Assembly (NCBI RefSeq): GCF_029962835.1
Contig: NC_080582.1
Span: 19,786,032-19,850,031, forward strand
Source of the DNA: Magnolia sinica
Taxonomy: Eukaryota; Streptophyta; Magnoliopsida; Magnoliales; Magnoliaceae
DNA: 64,000 nt
Direction of reading: 5' to 3'
Part shown: piece after piece, positions 21,866-34,125 of the stretch
Layout of the letters: every line of letters starts with the position of its first letter
Numbering within the stretch: position 1 is the stretch's first letter
Made by a program: the position numbers and the translations under genes
Notes under the pieces: model-generated
Databases searched by the model: none
What the model was told of the DNA's origin: nothing
Seen by the model: the letters and a program-made list of their open reading frames with translations, nothing else

Positions 21866-23007
21866 GGGAAAAGGTACTATGCGCTCGACCTCACAGGTCC
21901 GTCCCATGCATGAGGTCGAGCTGTGTGGGCCCCACTGTGATGCGTTTCAAACATCTAACCCATCAGTCAGATGCACCATTCCATCGTGGGCCTAGGTCTC
22001 AAAAATCAAGTCAATCCATGACTTGTGTGGGCCACACTACATACAGAAGTGGGGAGGGGCCGTGCACCATTAAAACATTCATAATCAGTTTTTTGGGCTC
22101 ATCGAGATGTGGTTTGCAAATCCAGCCCATCCATTATGTGTGTCACACTTGCATGAGGGTTCAGACCAAGTTTCAGCAGCATTCAAAACTCAGGTGGGCC
22201 CCACCAAGTGCTTTTATATGTTTTAACGGTGTCTTCACATGATTTTAGATGGTATGGCCCACTTGAGGTCCGTATACGGCTGATTTTTGGGATATCCCAT
22301 AATTTAGAGGGTACCCATCAAATGCACGGTGCTGATGGTCGACACGCATCACGGTGGGATCCACACAGGTTAGAGCTAATCGTGAGGTCAAGCGCATGGT
22401 ACCTTTTATAAAAGGTATTATGAGCTCGACCTCACGATTAGCTCCCATGTGTACCTTTTATAAAAGGTATTATGAGCTCGACCTTACCATTAGCTCCCAT
22501 GAGGTCAAGTTGTGTGGACCCCAACGTGATGCGTGTCGACCATCAGCACCGTGCATTTGATGGGTACCCTCTAAATTATGGGATATCCCAAAAATCAACC
22601 GTATACGGAACTCAGGTGGGCCATACCATCTAAAATCATGTGAAGACACTGTTAAAACATATAAAAGCACTTGGTGGGGCCCACCTGAGTTTTGAATGCT
22701 GCTGAAACTTGTTCTGAACCCTCATGCAAGTGGGACACACATAATGGATGGGTTGGATTTGCAAAACACATCTCGGTGGGCCCAAAAAATGATTATGAAT
22801 GTTTTAATGGTGCACGGCCCCTCCCCACTTCTGTATGTGGTGTGGCCCACACAAGTCACGGATTGACTTGATTTTTGAGACCTAGGCCCACGATGGAATG
22901 GTGCATCTTACTGATGGGGTAGATGTTCGAAACGCATCACGGTGGGGCCCACACAACTCGACCTCATGGGACGGACTCGTGAGGTCGAGTGCATAGTACC
23001 TTTTCCC
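21866..23007. mobile_element. 1.14-kb palindrome: two fold-back elements head to head in a (TA)n tract
   Basis: Left half (21866-about 22430) and right half (about 22440-23007) are near-perfect inverses: GGGAAAAGGTACTATGCGCT opens one side and the inverse of GGGAAAAGGTACTATGCACT closes the other. Matching continues through GTGATGCGTTTC, CCATCGTGGGCCTAGGTCTC, CCACTTCTGTATGTGGTGTG, the CAAAAATC block and GTCGACACGCATCACG. The centre has a short direct duplication of AAAGGTATTATGAGCTCGAC (about 22413 and 22456). TATATA borders both ends. No coding capacity. Confidence 0.8.
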
Positions 23008-23357
23008 ATATATATATATCTCGATCATATTTATTCTGCCACACTCCACCCCAAGTTGACACATGGATCTCGATCATGCCCAAATTAGAATATATATGAA
23101 AAAGACAATGATAATCATCATGTGCTAGTATTCCTCTTTACATGCAACATATTTCGATACGAAATTTACGAGTATTGCTTATTAGTAAACTGAGCTTTTG
23201 TTATCTATTGAATAATCTCTGCAAATAGTAAGTCATCCAAGCTCAACAACCGTTGAGCTACACACGGCCATTCACATGCACTTATTACCGTGCAATTATA
23301 TCAAAATTTGATGAAAATGCGTGTTTCGGTTGGTGGAAAAGTTAAAATTGACAAGGC

Positions 23358-23563
23358 CTATCCAACTGGTTTCACAAATGCCATCTCTATTCCCAAATTT
23401 GACTTCATCATATTTGGCATTGGCATGTCATTATAGTATCTACTGGCAATAAGGGGATGGAGCCGTAGGTCTCTTTGCCCAAGGGCAATGGCATCAAGCT
23501 CTCCATCATAGAAGGGACTAGGAATTGCATCGGCTGCCACTACGTAAAAACTTTGATACCATA
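23358..23563 (-). mobile_element. Possible retroelement leader with iMet-type primer-binding site
   Basis: Read on the minus strand, TGGTATCAAAG (plus 23551-23561) follows TTGTTAATA, the usual LTR-end/primer-site junction of Copia-type elements (TGGTATCA complements the 3' end of initiator tRNA-Met). The downstream minus-strand open frame (GELDAIALGQRDLRLHPLIA) matches nothing I recognise. The LTR would lie at higher coordinates, where TATTATGTTTATTTTATTG is seen near 23595. Weakly supported. Confidence 0.3.
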
Positions 23564-23730
23564 TTAACAAAAGAAATCACATTGTGAAAAACTGTATTAT
23601 GTTTATTTTATTGAAAATAATCGAAAAAATATAAAAATAGGTGAGAGATTTATAGAACATCTTAACACACACACATATACATGCTCACTTGCGCATGTGT
23701 GCACGTTTGCACACATGTCATGGGCATCTA

Positions 23731-23940
23731 ATCTAAACGATCCATGTGATGCAGCATCCCATGAAACCCCAATGGACCAATTTTGATCTCGATCTAAAAC
23801 TCTAGTGGGCCATCGAAAAGAGATGCAAATCAAGGGAGGAAACTGTTTTCTTTTTTCGTAGCCCACCAAAGTTTTGGATCAAAGTAAAAGTTGGGCCCTA
23901 GAGGTTTCATGGGGTGTTGCATCACGTGGACCATTTAGAT
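23731..23940. mobile_element. 210-bp hairpin MITE
   Basis: Ends ATCTAAACGATCCATGTGAT and inverse ATCTAAATGGTCCACGTGAT match over about 37 bp (through GCATCCCATGAAAC). The interior pair AGTGGGCC / GGCCCAC is at the centre. It is separate from the longer GGGCCCACC elements but shares some inner words. Confidence 0.65.
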
Positions 23941-24015
23941 TTTGAAATCACATCACGTATGATGAGTTCTCAAAAAGTTCGCACGAGTTCTGTGCGAACT
24001 GGTGCATAGCTGAGC

Positions 24016-24623
24016 CAGGGGTGTACATCGAGTCAAACCGAGTCGAGCTAGCCTCAGCTCGACTCGGCTTGGCCACTAGCTAACCTCAGCTCGAACTCAG
24101 TACGGCTAGGTCCTCGAGCCTGACTGGCCAGCTCGGCTCGGTTCATTCAGCAGTTTGAGCCGAGTTCGAGCTAAGATCGAGCCGAGTTCGCCATTGCATC
24201 ATTTTCACAAACACTTGGACTGCAACTTCAAAATCTCACTGTATTTGAGACAACAGTAATGGTTTTACAAGTATTTTATCAAACACCTTCTAATCAACAT
24301 AAAAATCAAGAAAAAAAGGGTGTTAGTTTCATATACATACCTTCCGTGCCACTAGCCACACTTCTTCGAGTCATTTCATCAAACACTTGGTGAGCAACAT
24401 CAATATCAAAGTAATCGAGTCACCGAACTGGTTCGATCCGAGTTCGAATCAAGTTGGGTTCAATCCGAGTCGACTCAAGCTGGGGCCAGCTCGAACTCGA
24501 CTCAAACTCATTTTCGAGCTCAAAAAATCAACTCGACTCGGCTCTAACTCAGCTTCGAACTGAGTTGAATCGAGCTTTTTCGAGTCAAGCTAACCGAGCT
24601 AGCTCAGTTCGTGTACAACTCTA
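24016..24623 (+). mobile_element. hAT-type MITE rich in CGAGT/ACTCG words
   Basis: 608 bp. Starts CAGGGGTGTACATCGAGTC, ends GTTCGTGTACAACTCTA, and is flanked by AGCTGAGC (24008-24015) and AGTTGAGC (24624-24631), an 8-bp duplication with one change. Both arms consist of GAGTCGAGCTCGAC-like words; the centre is AT-rich. The ends are those of plant hAT elements (TAGRGSTGTAC). Confidence 0.75.
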
Positions 24624-24637
24624 AGTTGAGCATTCGG

Positions 24638-24640
<3 letters not shown>

Positions 24641-24675
<35 letters not shown>
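24641..24675. repeat. (TG)n microsatellite
   Basis: Uninterrupted TG repeat of 35 bp. Confidence 0.9.
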
Positions 24676-24677
<2 letters not shown>

Positions 24678-24756
24678 ACAACTATCACTACACCAAAAAT
24701 GCTGATTTGAAATGGTTGGAAACCGGTCTTAAAAGATTTAGGAATGATCTTAAACT

Positions 24757-25352
24757 TAGAGGTGTACACAAGTCGAGCATGGCATGGCTCGACTCGGCTC
24801 GGCCACTAGTTGACCCCGGCTTGTACTCGGCTCGGTCCTCGAGCCTGACTAGCCAGCTCGACTCGATTCGGTTAGCAACTTGGGCCAGTTCGAGCCACGT
24901 TCAAGCCGAGCATGTGCGTCATTTTTACAAGCACATGGAGTGCACTTTTAATTTCTTATTGTATGTAAAACAACAACCGTTGTTTACAAGTATTTCATCA
25001 AACACCTTGTAGGCAACATCAAAATCAAGAAAAAATGGGTATTTGTTTCATATATATACCTTCCTTGCCACCATCCGACACTTCGTTGTGTTATTTCATC
25101 AAACACTTGGTGAGCAACATCAATATCAAAGTAACTGAGTCACCGAATTGGTTTGATTCGAGTTCGATTCGAGTTGGGGTTCGATTCGAGTTGAATCGAG
25201 CTCGGGCAAGCTTGAACTCGGTTCGAAATATTTTCGTGCTAAAAAAATCAGCTCGACTTGACTCGAACTCAGTTTCGAACCAAGTCGAATCGAGCTTTTT
25301 CAAGTCAAGCCGAGCGAGCTAACTGAGATAACTCGGTTTGTGTACAGCCCTA
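24757..25352 (+). mobile_element. hAT-type MITE, sister copy of 24016-24623
   Basis: 596 bp. Starts TAGAGGTGTACACAAGTCGA and ends TTTGTGTACAGCCCTA. Its 8-bp duplication CTTAAACT is perfect (24749-24756 and 25353-25360), so it is probably younger than its neighbour. Confidence 0.8.
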
Positions 25353-25360
25353 CTTAAACT

Positions 25361-26901
25361 GTTCCTAAATAGGGCATCGCTAAAAAATAAGAACTGTTTT
25401 AAACCGTACGTTCTGATGTTCATTTGTAGGAACGGTTCTAAATCCTTCATAAATTTATGCAAATTTATTATTATTTAAAAAAAATAAAATAAAATAAAAT
25501 AAAAATAGCTGTATATTTGTTGCTTTTTGAATTTATTGCACCAGGTAGTCATCTTATCCAAATTAAGAAAAAAAGAAAAAAGAAGTCCCAAGCCTTGATA
25601 ACATCATTGATCACAATAAATGGAAAACTGGGAAGTAGCATCTATCTAGCTAATACCATATCTTTCAATCCTATATATAACCAAATCACAAATCATCATA
25701 TATCTTTCAATGCTCTTTTATAACAAAGAAACAAGAAAAAGTGAATGTGCATTGCTGGGGTGGAAAGACTTCCAGTATCATAGCAAATGGGCTAAAATGA
25801 ATGGGGGAAAAGCCTGACTGTAAGCTAGGATGGACCCCACAAAAACTAAGTATTCAACTCACCAATGATCAACGAGTTAGGTCAGGCGGGCTTACTTATT
25901 GGGCCTTAAATTCGATACCAATCCTTTGAGTAGGGGTGGCAATGTTCGTGGTGGCCTGCCTAGCCTGGCTAGCTTTGGACTGGCTTGGAACTATTAGCTT
26001 GACCTGTAGACCAAGCTTCAGCTTGTCATGTGTGGCTCAATCAATTTTCTAGATGGGTTTGGGCTCAAGTCATTTTGGTCCCAATCAATCTGGCTGGACT
26101 TCGTATGCACGTGTTCTATCATACAAATGTTTCGTTCCAATCCTTACATAATCTCAAATGATAGTATGGAGTCGAACAACAAATGACATGACTGTTTTCG
26201 AACCAAGTGGTGCATCACAGCATGGCTAAAATAGATCTCCACGATTGCCATGTGATGGAACCTCTATTATTCAATGGCCTACCCATAAAGCAAAAACTAG
26301 CCCTTGTAATTTTCAGAGCCGAGGGTAGAAATAACATGCCATTTGAAGCATAAAAACCTCAAAAGCAAGCAAAAAGTATTTCTTTTCTTATGGCAAGTAA
26401 CATGATATTGAAACAATCCCTCTAGATGTAGGGGCTTCAGATAGACACCCTCTATTATGTATAAGGTCTAGCGTTCAAAATCACAGCGTAAGTAACAGAA
26501 AGGACATGTTAATGTTATATTACAACCTATAACGATATAAAAAAATCATCCCAAAATTACTACCTGTTGTTGAAGGAAGGCGAGTGTTGAATGCCGACAA
26601 CACATGAATCTATAGGAACCAACGGATGAAATGTAGCACACACAGATTTCACCAAAAGAATTAAAAAAAATGCGCATGTCCGTGTACATGGGTGTGGGCG
26701 TGGGCCAATATGTATGTGTGAGTGGGTGTGGTTGTGTATGCATTTGTATATGTTTGTGGCGCATGTGTGTTCTTGCACAATTTGAGGGATAGATTTTGTA
26801 ATTGTTTCCTACTTTTAATTCTTCTATTTTTATTCCAGTCTTCATCTCCGTTTCAAATGCAAGAGAAACCACTTGGCATTTTGCGACAATCAAACATCTG
26901 A

Positions 26902-26904
<3 letters not shown>
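25361..26904. other. No gene seen
   Basis: Contains an AAAAT repeat (25478-25506) and a possible hAT-like start (GGGGTGGCAATGTTCG near 25934) with Leu/Trp-like simple words but no visible right end. Open frames are AT- or CA-rich and lack motifs. Confidence 0.35.

Positions 26905-26944
<40 letters not shown>
26905..26944. repeat. (TA)n microsatellite
   Basis: Pure TA tract followed by ACACA and a poly(A) run (26947-26961). Confidence 0.9.
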
Positions 26945-26948
<4 letters not shown>

Positions 26949-27899
26949 AAAAAAAAAAAAAATCTTAATAGTCAAGTTCAATCAAAGTACTTGAAAATAG
27001 AAGAAATTTTAGACTTTGGAATTGAACTTTTTGAGCTGATTTTGAATGGCTTGTGGTAAGATTATTGAGAATAGAAATCGGACCAAGGTTATGAAGTTTT
27101 CTAAAATGTATTTCTGAAGAGAAATATGTTGGAAGCATTGCCTTCAGCTTCATCTTCACCATATATATGAGAAAAAAAAAAGAAGCTTAGATAAAAATTA
27201 ACATTTCAAGGAATTCCTTTTTACATGATAGAACATGTTATCTTTTCCTAAGAATAATATTAAGAAATCTAACACAAAAGATAAAGGAAAGCAGAAGGAT
27301 CCAATGATTTCCGTAATGGACATTATTCTGATTGGTTTCATATAAAGATTCAAAGCAAACAAAATACAAGCCTAGAATGTAAGAAAGAAATCATGGTTGG
27401 ATGAGGAAACTAATCTGTATAAACTTAAATGGATTTTCTGCAGCTTCCTGAGCTTAGGTCATGGATTTGCACTGTATTGTGAACTTGGTTTTGCATCCAC
27501 ACTCAAGGGGACTATTAGACCTTTGTTCTAAAGGTTTGTTTTTATATTGGCACTGATGGATGGAAAAGTCCCTCTATGAGGTATGAGCTTTTTCATTTTG
27601 TCCCATTTAAAGTTTTACATAGGACGAACTAACTGGGTAGTCTAAACTGCTTAATGGATTGCGGACCTGTGTATAGTTATTAGCATACTAGGAGTGAAGG
27701 AGGTTGCTTGCTGAAGTCTAGAATCAAGCCCAGTTGAATTCCTATGCAAAACCTCAATGCAACGACCTTTACAGCAAAGCCTCCATACAAGTGAGGGAGG
27801 CTACTTGCCGAAGCAAGGAGTCTAAGTAGGGCCCGGAGGCAACCAACTTGTTGCTGGCCACGTGGCACTCCCCCTCTTTGGGGTGGCATCTCTCAAGTA
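26945..27899. other. No gene seen
   Basis: AT-rich, then from 27680 a block with an internal duplication (GGAGTGAAGGAGGTTGCTTG and GTGAGGGAGGCTACTTGCCG). No protein motif supports the short frames. Confidence 0.35.
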
Positions 27900-28800
27900 T
27901 GTGGGATCCTTTTTTTTAAACCCTAAGTATGCGGTTGAGGTGTATTTACTCCGATGCCCATCTCCTTATCCAAAATTATTCTTTTACCACCTCATCCAAC
28001 CCATAAGCTGATGTCATGTAGCAATCTCTAATCATAGCCTTTCAATCACCTTTTACCCCTAGGATTACTGAGAATTACCAGAAAACTGAGTTTTGAGGTT
28101 ATAAATAGCCCCATTCCCTTCTCATTTCAAGCATTCACTCTCATTTTCAATTATCTATTCTCATCTAATGAGTCTTCTTCCATCCCTCCACCAAGGAGAG
28201 TGAGAGTGAGAGACAGAAAGAGTCCAACCATGGTTTAGCCTAACCTAGCCATAATTCGAGTCTCCTGAGCCACTTAAGTTATAACTGGAGCCACTTAATC
28301 TATCCTTGCGATACTATTGTCTATCCAACCGTTTAAGCTTTAATCAAATCAAAGCATTAGCATTGTGCAACACTCATTCCCTTCTCAACTCCCTTACTCA
28401 TCAAATACATCATCACTGCATTACATTTAATCATTTTTTCATATCTAATTTGTGGGTGTATACTCTATGACTTACCGATACAATCATAGCCTACCCACCA
28501 GAAACCTACTCAGTTAGCTGTTGTTTTGTCATACGCATCAACATAGCATCGAGAATCCTATACATCATATATTTCTATATAATTTGCACCCTGCACTTGG
28601 TTAGTTCGACCGTATACTCTAAGGCTTGCCGATATAATTGGATCCTACCCATCAGAAATTCATATCGATTAGTCATCATTATCATTGCATTACATTACAT
28701 CGTTAGTGCGTGAGAATTAATCATATTCCTCATAAATTAGTTAGATCTTGTGAAGTAGAGACAGTATAATTGCTACAGGAATAGTTGGTGCCCAACACTT
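27900..28800 (+). mobile_element. LTR-like stretch with promoter-like and primer-site-like motifs (tentative)
   Basis: TTATAAATAGCCCC at about 28099 is a good plant TATA context. It is followed by a CT-rich leader and two copies of a block reading GTATACTCTAWGRCTTRCCG (about 28448 and 28612). TTGGTGCCCAACA near 28786 resembles a Gypsy-type primer-binding site. No TG...CA ends or target duplication could be fixed, so the retroelement reading is an inference. Confidence 0.25.
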
Positions 28801-30569
28801 TCTCTCTCTATAACTGTGGTCTCTTATTCAGAATCTCTGGAACACAAACTCAAGAATCATCTTAGGGTTAAGGATCTTCGGGTTCTCAACCATAAACATT
28901 TTTACAGGGTCTAACCGACTCTAGGAGGATCGAAATAATTGATTAGTGATGACTCTGGTCTAATATAACACCCTCTTATCTCCAAGAAAGCCCTCGTGCA
29001 AGGCAACCTATGAAAAAGTGAGCCGATCCCTCCCACCCAGGATCTAGCATCCACATGTGTTTGGCAAGGTGGAGGGCCCACATGGAAGGTACTATTGGGA
29101 AGGAGGGATCGGTTGGTAACTGACCAAACAATAGCTAGCATTGCACTTCTCCTTTTGACTCGTTGAATCAAATCATTGCGAAATATGTTGTTGTAGGCCT
29201 CAACATCACAAATATGGTCACTCTATTAGGCGTCTCTCTGTTAAGTTTACCTATCCATCTATGCTTATGCAGAAGCCAATGCGGCACACTTGTTACATGA
29301 GATTAGAGTTGTCCACTAGGTGATCTCCACCATGGAGATACATGCCCTTGTAAAAGAGCAAACGTATCCATTCATTAGGTGGGCCATAGTGAACAAATGG
29401 ACAGCTAAATTAGATATTTTAACATGCATTTTCCGTACACAATGGTGTGTATTTTAAAAAGAATTTTAAAATAATTTTGTTTTAAAATTCAAAGTTTTCT
29501 CTCTATGTATCTTTTTGTAAGTGATTTATTTTTAGTATATTTCTCTTGTCCCACGTCATAAATGACCAAAGAAAAACTCAAGTATATAAGATAAGAGTTT
29601 TGCATAGGGCTTGAACCCCTTCTCAGGCTGCATGTGAAATTGGTCCAATAGGAGGCTATTCCATTAGTTCGAATGTATTCCATTGACCACATACGCACGC
29701 GATGAGCCGTGTCGGGTTCGAGTGTATGTGATGACTGAGAGTACACTCGCATTAATAGTTTTGTTCCACACTCCGCGAGTATACTCACAAAGTCGGTTTT
29801 GAGAGAATTTCAAACCAGGGACGTGTTTGTTTGGGTGGTCTCACTTGTTGGGTTCAAACCTAACAGACCAAACTCATTTGAAACGGTGTTTTAAGTACCT
29901 AATCGTAGTTTATATATAAACTTACTCATTTTCCAAATTAATTCATTCAAACCAACTATTTCTTTCTCTGTTTCTTTAAAATTCATCTCTAGTTCAATTG
30001 TTTTGTCAACTGAGATCGTTGCCGAGTCAACTCACTTTGGTTAAGTTTTGCATGCTAGTTCGAGCTCGTATAAAATGAGTGCACCATTGGGACTGAGTCA
30101 TAGTTGTTGTATTTTGGAGGCCAACTATCTAAAATTGCCGTTGCACTTAGGACACGGTCCAAATAGAGGTTTGTCGAATGATCCGTGACTCCTCGGCTCA
30201 AATAAATAAGTCATCCTTTATTATTTAATTTTTTACTTTTACGAATATTGTCTACTGTTTATTTCTAACAAGTGACCCACCTCTAGTGGACAGGCTGATT
30301 TCTGGAACAGGGAGTTTACATTGTGGGGACCAACTGTTGGACCGCTGAGCCTGCCAAGGCCCCTGATGAGCTGGGCTTGGGTTTGATCTTCAGGCCTATG
30401 GGCTAGCAAGTGAAACAATCAATCTCCATGGGGCCACCTGGTTGTGTGTTACATCCGCTCCATCCATCAGGTGTATCGATCGAAATTAGATCCTAGGACC
30501 AAAAATCCCTTCTATCTACAACTCGCATGTACCAAACCAAATGGAACAATGACGAGGTGACAATAACCA
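28801..30569. other. No gene seen
   Basis: Unique-looking, mostly AT-rich. Short frames on the minus strand (for example 28911-29171) show no recognised motif. Fragments of a hairpin element occur at 30425-30480. Confidence 0.35.
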
Positions 30570-30860
30570 TTGGTTTGTTTGTGGGGTCCACCATGGTGTA
30601 TATATTCCATCCAACCCGTTTATCAAATGCACCTCACTGGGATTAACAAACCCTTCAAAAATCATCTAGATCCAGAACTCAGGCCGGACACACCCCCTTG
30701 AAATTAGAGATGCTATGGGTGATTTTGCATTGTTCCAGATATTCTGGCCCAATTCAGTTTTGAATCTGATTGATTTTTTGTAATACATGGTGGAATTACA
30801 AGGGTCACCTGATGGACGGAGTAGATTGCGCACACACAGCACGCGGGCCCCAAATAACTC
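30570..30860 (+). mobile_element. Hairpin element, GGGCCCACC-like
   Basis: GTGGGGTCCACCATGGTGTA near 30581 opposes GACGGAGTAGATTGCGCACA...GCGGGCCCC at 30818-30852. The arms are imperfect. Confidence 0.4.
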
Positions 30861-31196
30861 CAGTGTCTTACCCGCCATGATACAACAGGTTTTAGAGGAA
30901 TCTGGTCCATTCATTTGTGCCATAAGCAGGTTTGTACATGACATCAAGGCCCACTAGCAAGCCCAAAATTTAAAGGGCTGGCCTCCTTGGACCCAAGCCC
31001 GCACATTGACAGCTGGTTAAAAGACCCAGCGACTCGACCCAGCTCATTTGGCCGTGAGTCGGTCTGAGTCATGGTATCGAACCAGATTCGGGCCAACAGA
31101 TTCGGAGTCAACTCGGGCGAGTCGCATCCAACACTTACTGAGTCTTAAAAACAAATCATGAGTACTTCGCCTTTAACTGTTTAACACACGGTCAGG

Positions 31197-31288
31197 AGCA
31201 TTTGGTTGCACCAAATATCATGATATTTCATAATTAATCAGCCCATTTGCCACAAAATTCATGAGATTTGGTGCAACAAAACGCACTC
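31197..31288. mobile_element. Short (about 92 bp) fold-back MITE
   Basis: GAGCATTTGGTTGCACCAAA at the left opposes the inverse of GAGATTTGGTGCAACAAAACGC at the right, with ATCATGA on both arms. Nearly the whole unit folds back. TCA lies at both edges and may be a 3-bp duplication. A related left end (GGTGCGTTTGGCTGCACCAA) occurs alone at about 31954. Confidence 0.55.
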
Positions 31289-32107
31289 ATAACTAATTGA
31301 CCTGCAAGTGTGCACTATGTGCACGTTGGAACAGGTGTCCACACGATCAGACTCGCCCTATATGCTACATTTAGCCCAAGATTGCCCAATTTCATGGGCA
31401 CGGGCACTGCGGATCGAGTTAGGGCTGACTTGAATCGATCCGGTTATGAAATAGGCCTGACCCGAACTCAACCCGACTTGATACCAAGTCGAGCATGCCT
31501 TATCCGATCCGAGTCTAGGTTTGGCCTGGACTAATCCGGACCGAGTCTGATCCAGTCACAAGTACTGAGTCAGCACCGAGTTGGGTCTGGTGCATTGGGT
31601 TTGGAGGATTCTATTGTTTTCTTCAAGAATTTTGCCAATTCCATGATCAAGATGGCCAGTATAAGCCCTTTATTTAGTTCAAGTGGAGAAACACGTAGGA
31701 ACTGCAGGGTGGTGAATTGAACTGGTCACATGTGTTAGAGAACTGGGCCGTTCATCATGAGAGATTGGACCACTAAGTACTTTGTTTTTAGCTGTCCACT
31801 TAGTGCTAAATATATGGATAAGATGGTTTGATTAGTATGATTTTTGGGCTATGATCCATTCAGTAAGGCCCCACCATGTCAACGGCCTGGATTGACATTT
31901 GACCTGAATTAACTACATATAAAATGGGCCTAGAGTATTACCATATTTTATTTGGGTGCGTTTGGCTGCACCAAATATCAATCCAGGCCATCGAAATTGT
32001 ATTTTGGCCCCTTCAAATTCAGCTAGTAGACCATGGGGCCCACAGTGATGCTCTAAAAAGCAGGCGAATCCAATCATTTCGTGGGCTGCCACAGTTTCCT
32101 ATAAGGA
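31289..32107. other. No gene seen; CGACTCG-word fragment
   Basis: 31375-31590 is rich in CCGACTTG/GAGTC words like the arms of the 24-kb hAT MITEs, but without intact ends. The remainder has no recognised feature. Confidence 0.35.
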
Positions 32108-32485
32108 GCTGTGGGCCTACCATGATGTTGTGCAGCATTTACTCCGTCTATTTGTTTTGCCAATCATATTATCATATTAGACAGGAAATTAAGAGTGGAG
32201 ATGAGATTCCCACCTATAAAACTTCTTTAAACGTGATATCCATATGCAGTTCAATTCTTTTACATGGAGTCCCAACAAGATGGAAGGAAAAACCAAATAT
32301 CATCGTAATCCAAAATTTTGGTGGGCCAGGAAGGTTTCAATGATAATTATTCCATCCCTACTTTACATGTGGTGTGACCCACTTGAGTTTTAGATGTACC
32401 ATATTTTTTAGGCTCACAACCTAACATGATATGTATAAATAATGGGGAAAGTAGGGATATAACAGACATCACATTGGGCCCCATC
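32108..32485 (+). mobile_element. GGGCCCACC-family hairpin element
   Basis: Left TGTGGGCCTACCATGATGTT and right ACAGACATCACATTGGGCCC are inverted. The inner GTGTGACCCACTTGAGTTTTAG mirrors family members elsewhere. Confidence 0.5.
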
Positions 32486-32671
32486 AAAAATTGCTTGTTG
32501 CAAGAAATTCGCACCCCTCCACAACTCTCTTTTCATTGAGGTGGGCCATCTCATTGTCTTGTAGTGATGCCACTTGTCCCTAAATATTACCACAAGTTTG
32601 AGAAAACTAATTTAAAAGTTTATATCACACCAATGCCCACCTGGACATTGCTGTGCATCAGAGATGCCGCC

Positions 32672-33160
32672 AGCAGAGTGGTCGGTGATATGTGGACTCA
32701 ACCATGATGTATGTGCTTTATCCACACCGTCAATCCATTTTGAAAGATAATTTTAGTGCTTGATCCTAAAAATGAGGTAGATATAAATCTCAGGTGGACC
32801 ACACCATGGGAAAACAGTAGTGATTGAATGTCCACCGTTAAAAACATCTTAAGGCCCACTGTAATGGTTATTTGACATCTAACCTGTTAATTAGGTCATA
32901 CGGACTTGGACGAAGGTAAAAAAACTTATATCAGCTTGATTCAAAACTTTTGTTGCCCTCAAGAAGTTTTTAACGGTGGGCATTCAATCAACACCGTGTG
33001 GTCCACGTGAGATTTGGATCAACCTCATTTTTGGGCTCATAACAGAAAATGATCTGGAAGAATGGGTGAACGGCATGGATGAAACACATACATTATGGTG
33101 GGGCCCACAGATCACCGACCACTAGCCATTGGCTAGTGGCAGGGAGAGTCGCCAATCCCT
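32672..33160 (+). mobile_element. GGGCCCACC-family hairpin element between 25-bp direct repeats
   Basis: Left AGTGGTCGGTGATATGTGGA opposes right CCCACAGATCACCGACCACT. The interior is the full palindromic family. The sequence CCACCTGGACATTGCTGTGC plus ATCAG stands on both sides (32637-32661 and 33174-33198), far longer than a normal target duplication. Confidence 0.65.
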
Positions 33161-33198
33161 TTGATCTGAACGGCCACCTGGACATTGCTGTGCATCAG

Positions 33199-33996
33199 GG
33201 CCATCATGTGGTAGGATCTATACATATCTGACCAAATGTTGGAAAACATAGACCGTCTAAAGGAGCTACTTAAGTATAGGGCTATAAAATGGGGACCTAA
33301 AAAGTGTTTAAACTGTCCATTTATTTTGTCTAATGGCGACCAACTTGGTCATTAAACCAGGCCAATTGGTCAGGCCGAGCTGTTATTCACTTAACCCTTA
33401 GGCCGAGCTTAGAGGTCTAAGTTTTGGCCCTATAGGGTTGAGCCATAAAGCAGCTACCAGCTGTTAGGCTGTATAAGGCTGGGCATTGGGCAGTGGCTGG
33501 CTGCTTGGCTTTTGTCAAGGCCAAACAGCAAATCACTGCCTTATGACCTAACCTTTTTAGGTGGTTAATAACACCCACCATTCAAAATCGAAACCTTTTC
33601 ACAGCTCATATGATTTTGAACCTGTCGCCTAACATATTCATAATGTCATATTTGAAAGATAAACACAAATATGCTTCAATTCGTCTTATTTCATCAAATG
33701 TGATCCACCTAAGCATCAAATCTGCCTCATTTTAAGTTCAGGCCCTTAAATAAGATGGTAGGATCAGACACATACATAATAATGGGCCCCACAAATTTAG
33801 TGGATTCGTTCGATCTTTTCCTAAACTTTAGTGTTACAACATTCAAAACACGAGCAGCTGAAGTGAATTATAAGAGTGAATAATAAATGCTCAAATAAAC
33901 TATATTTACATATAATCAGAAAAACAAACAAACAACCCCATTAATCATAATTCACTAATCTTCATATTTTTGAGTTACACGTGGGGAAATGATCAT

Positions 33997-33998
<2 letters not shown>
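33199..33998. other. No gene seen; half of a hairpin element
   Basis: 33330-33520 is a GGCC/AGCT-rich block with imperfect inverted words. 33560-33800 matches the right half of the GGGCCCACC family (ACACATACATAATAATGGGCCCC). Confidence 0.4.
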
Positions 33999-34029
<31 letters not shown>

Positions 34030-34045
34030 TTTTTTTTTTTTTTTT
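33999..34045. repeat. (ATT)n microsatellite followed by a T run
   Basis: About ten ATT units pass into an 18-19 base T run ending before GAGGGGGTGGGG. On the minus strand this reads as a poly(A) tail followed by (TAA)n, the usual tail of a retroposon. Confidence 0.85.
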
Positions 34046-34125
34046 GAGGGGGTGGGGTTAGCTTGTTAGTACATGCCCATGTCAATACACACACTCCATG
34101 TTAGCCACCCCCTGCTAGGAAGACC
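34046..34125 (-). mobile_element. Possible 3' end of a SINE/LINE-type retroposon
   Basis: Minus-strand reading CTAGCAGGGGGTGGCTAACA, then ACATGGGCATGTACTAACAA and GCTAACCCCACCCCCTC, running directly into the poly(A)/(TAA)n tail. No 5' part or target duplication was identified. Confidence 0.3.

Noticed and set aside
20803..22670. Several 60-110 codon frames sharing CVGPTVM-like starts
   Set aside because: They are translations of the same fold-back element on either strand; similarity is at DNA level.
29681..29730. GGGTTCGAGTG near 29711, B-box-like, possible tRNA gene
   Set aside because: No A box or cloverleaf partner at suitable distance.
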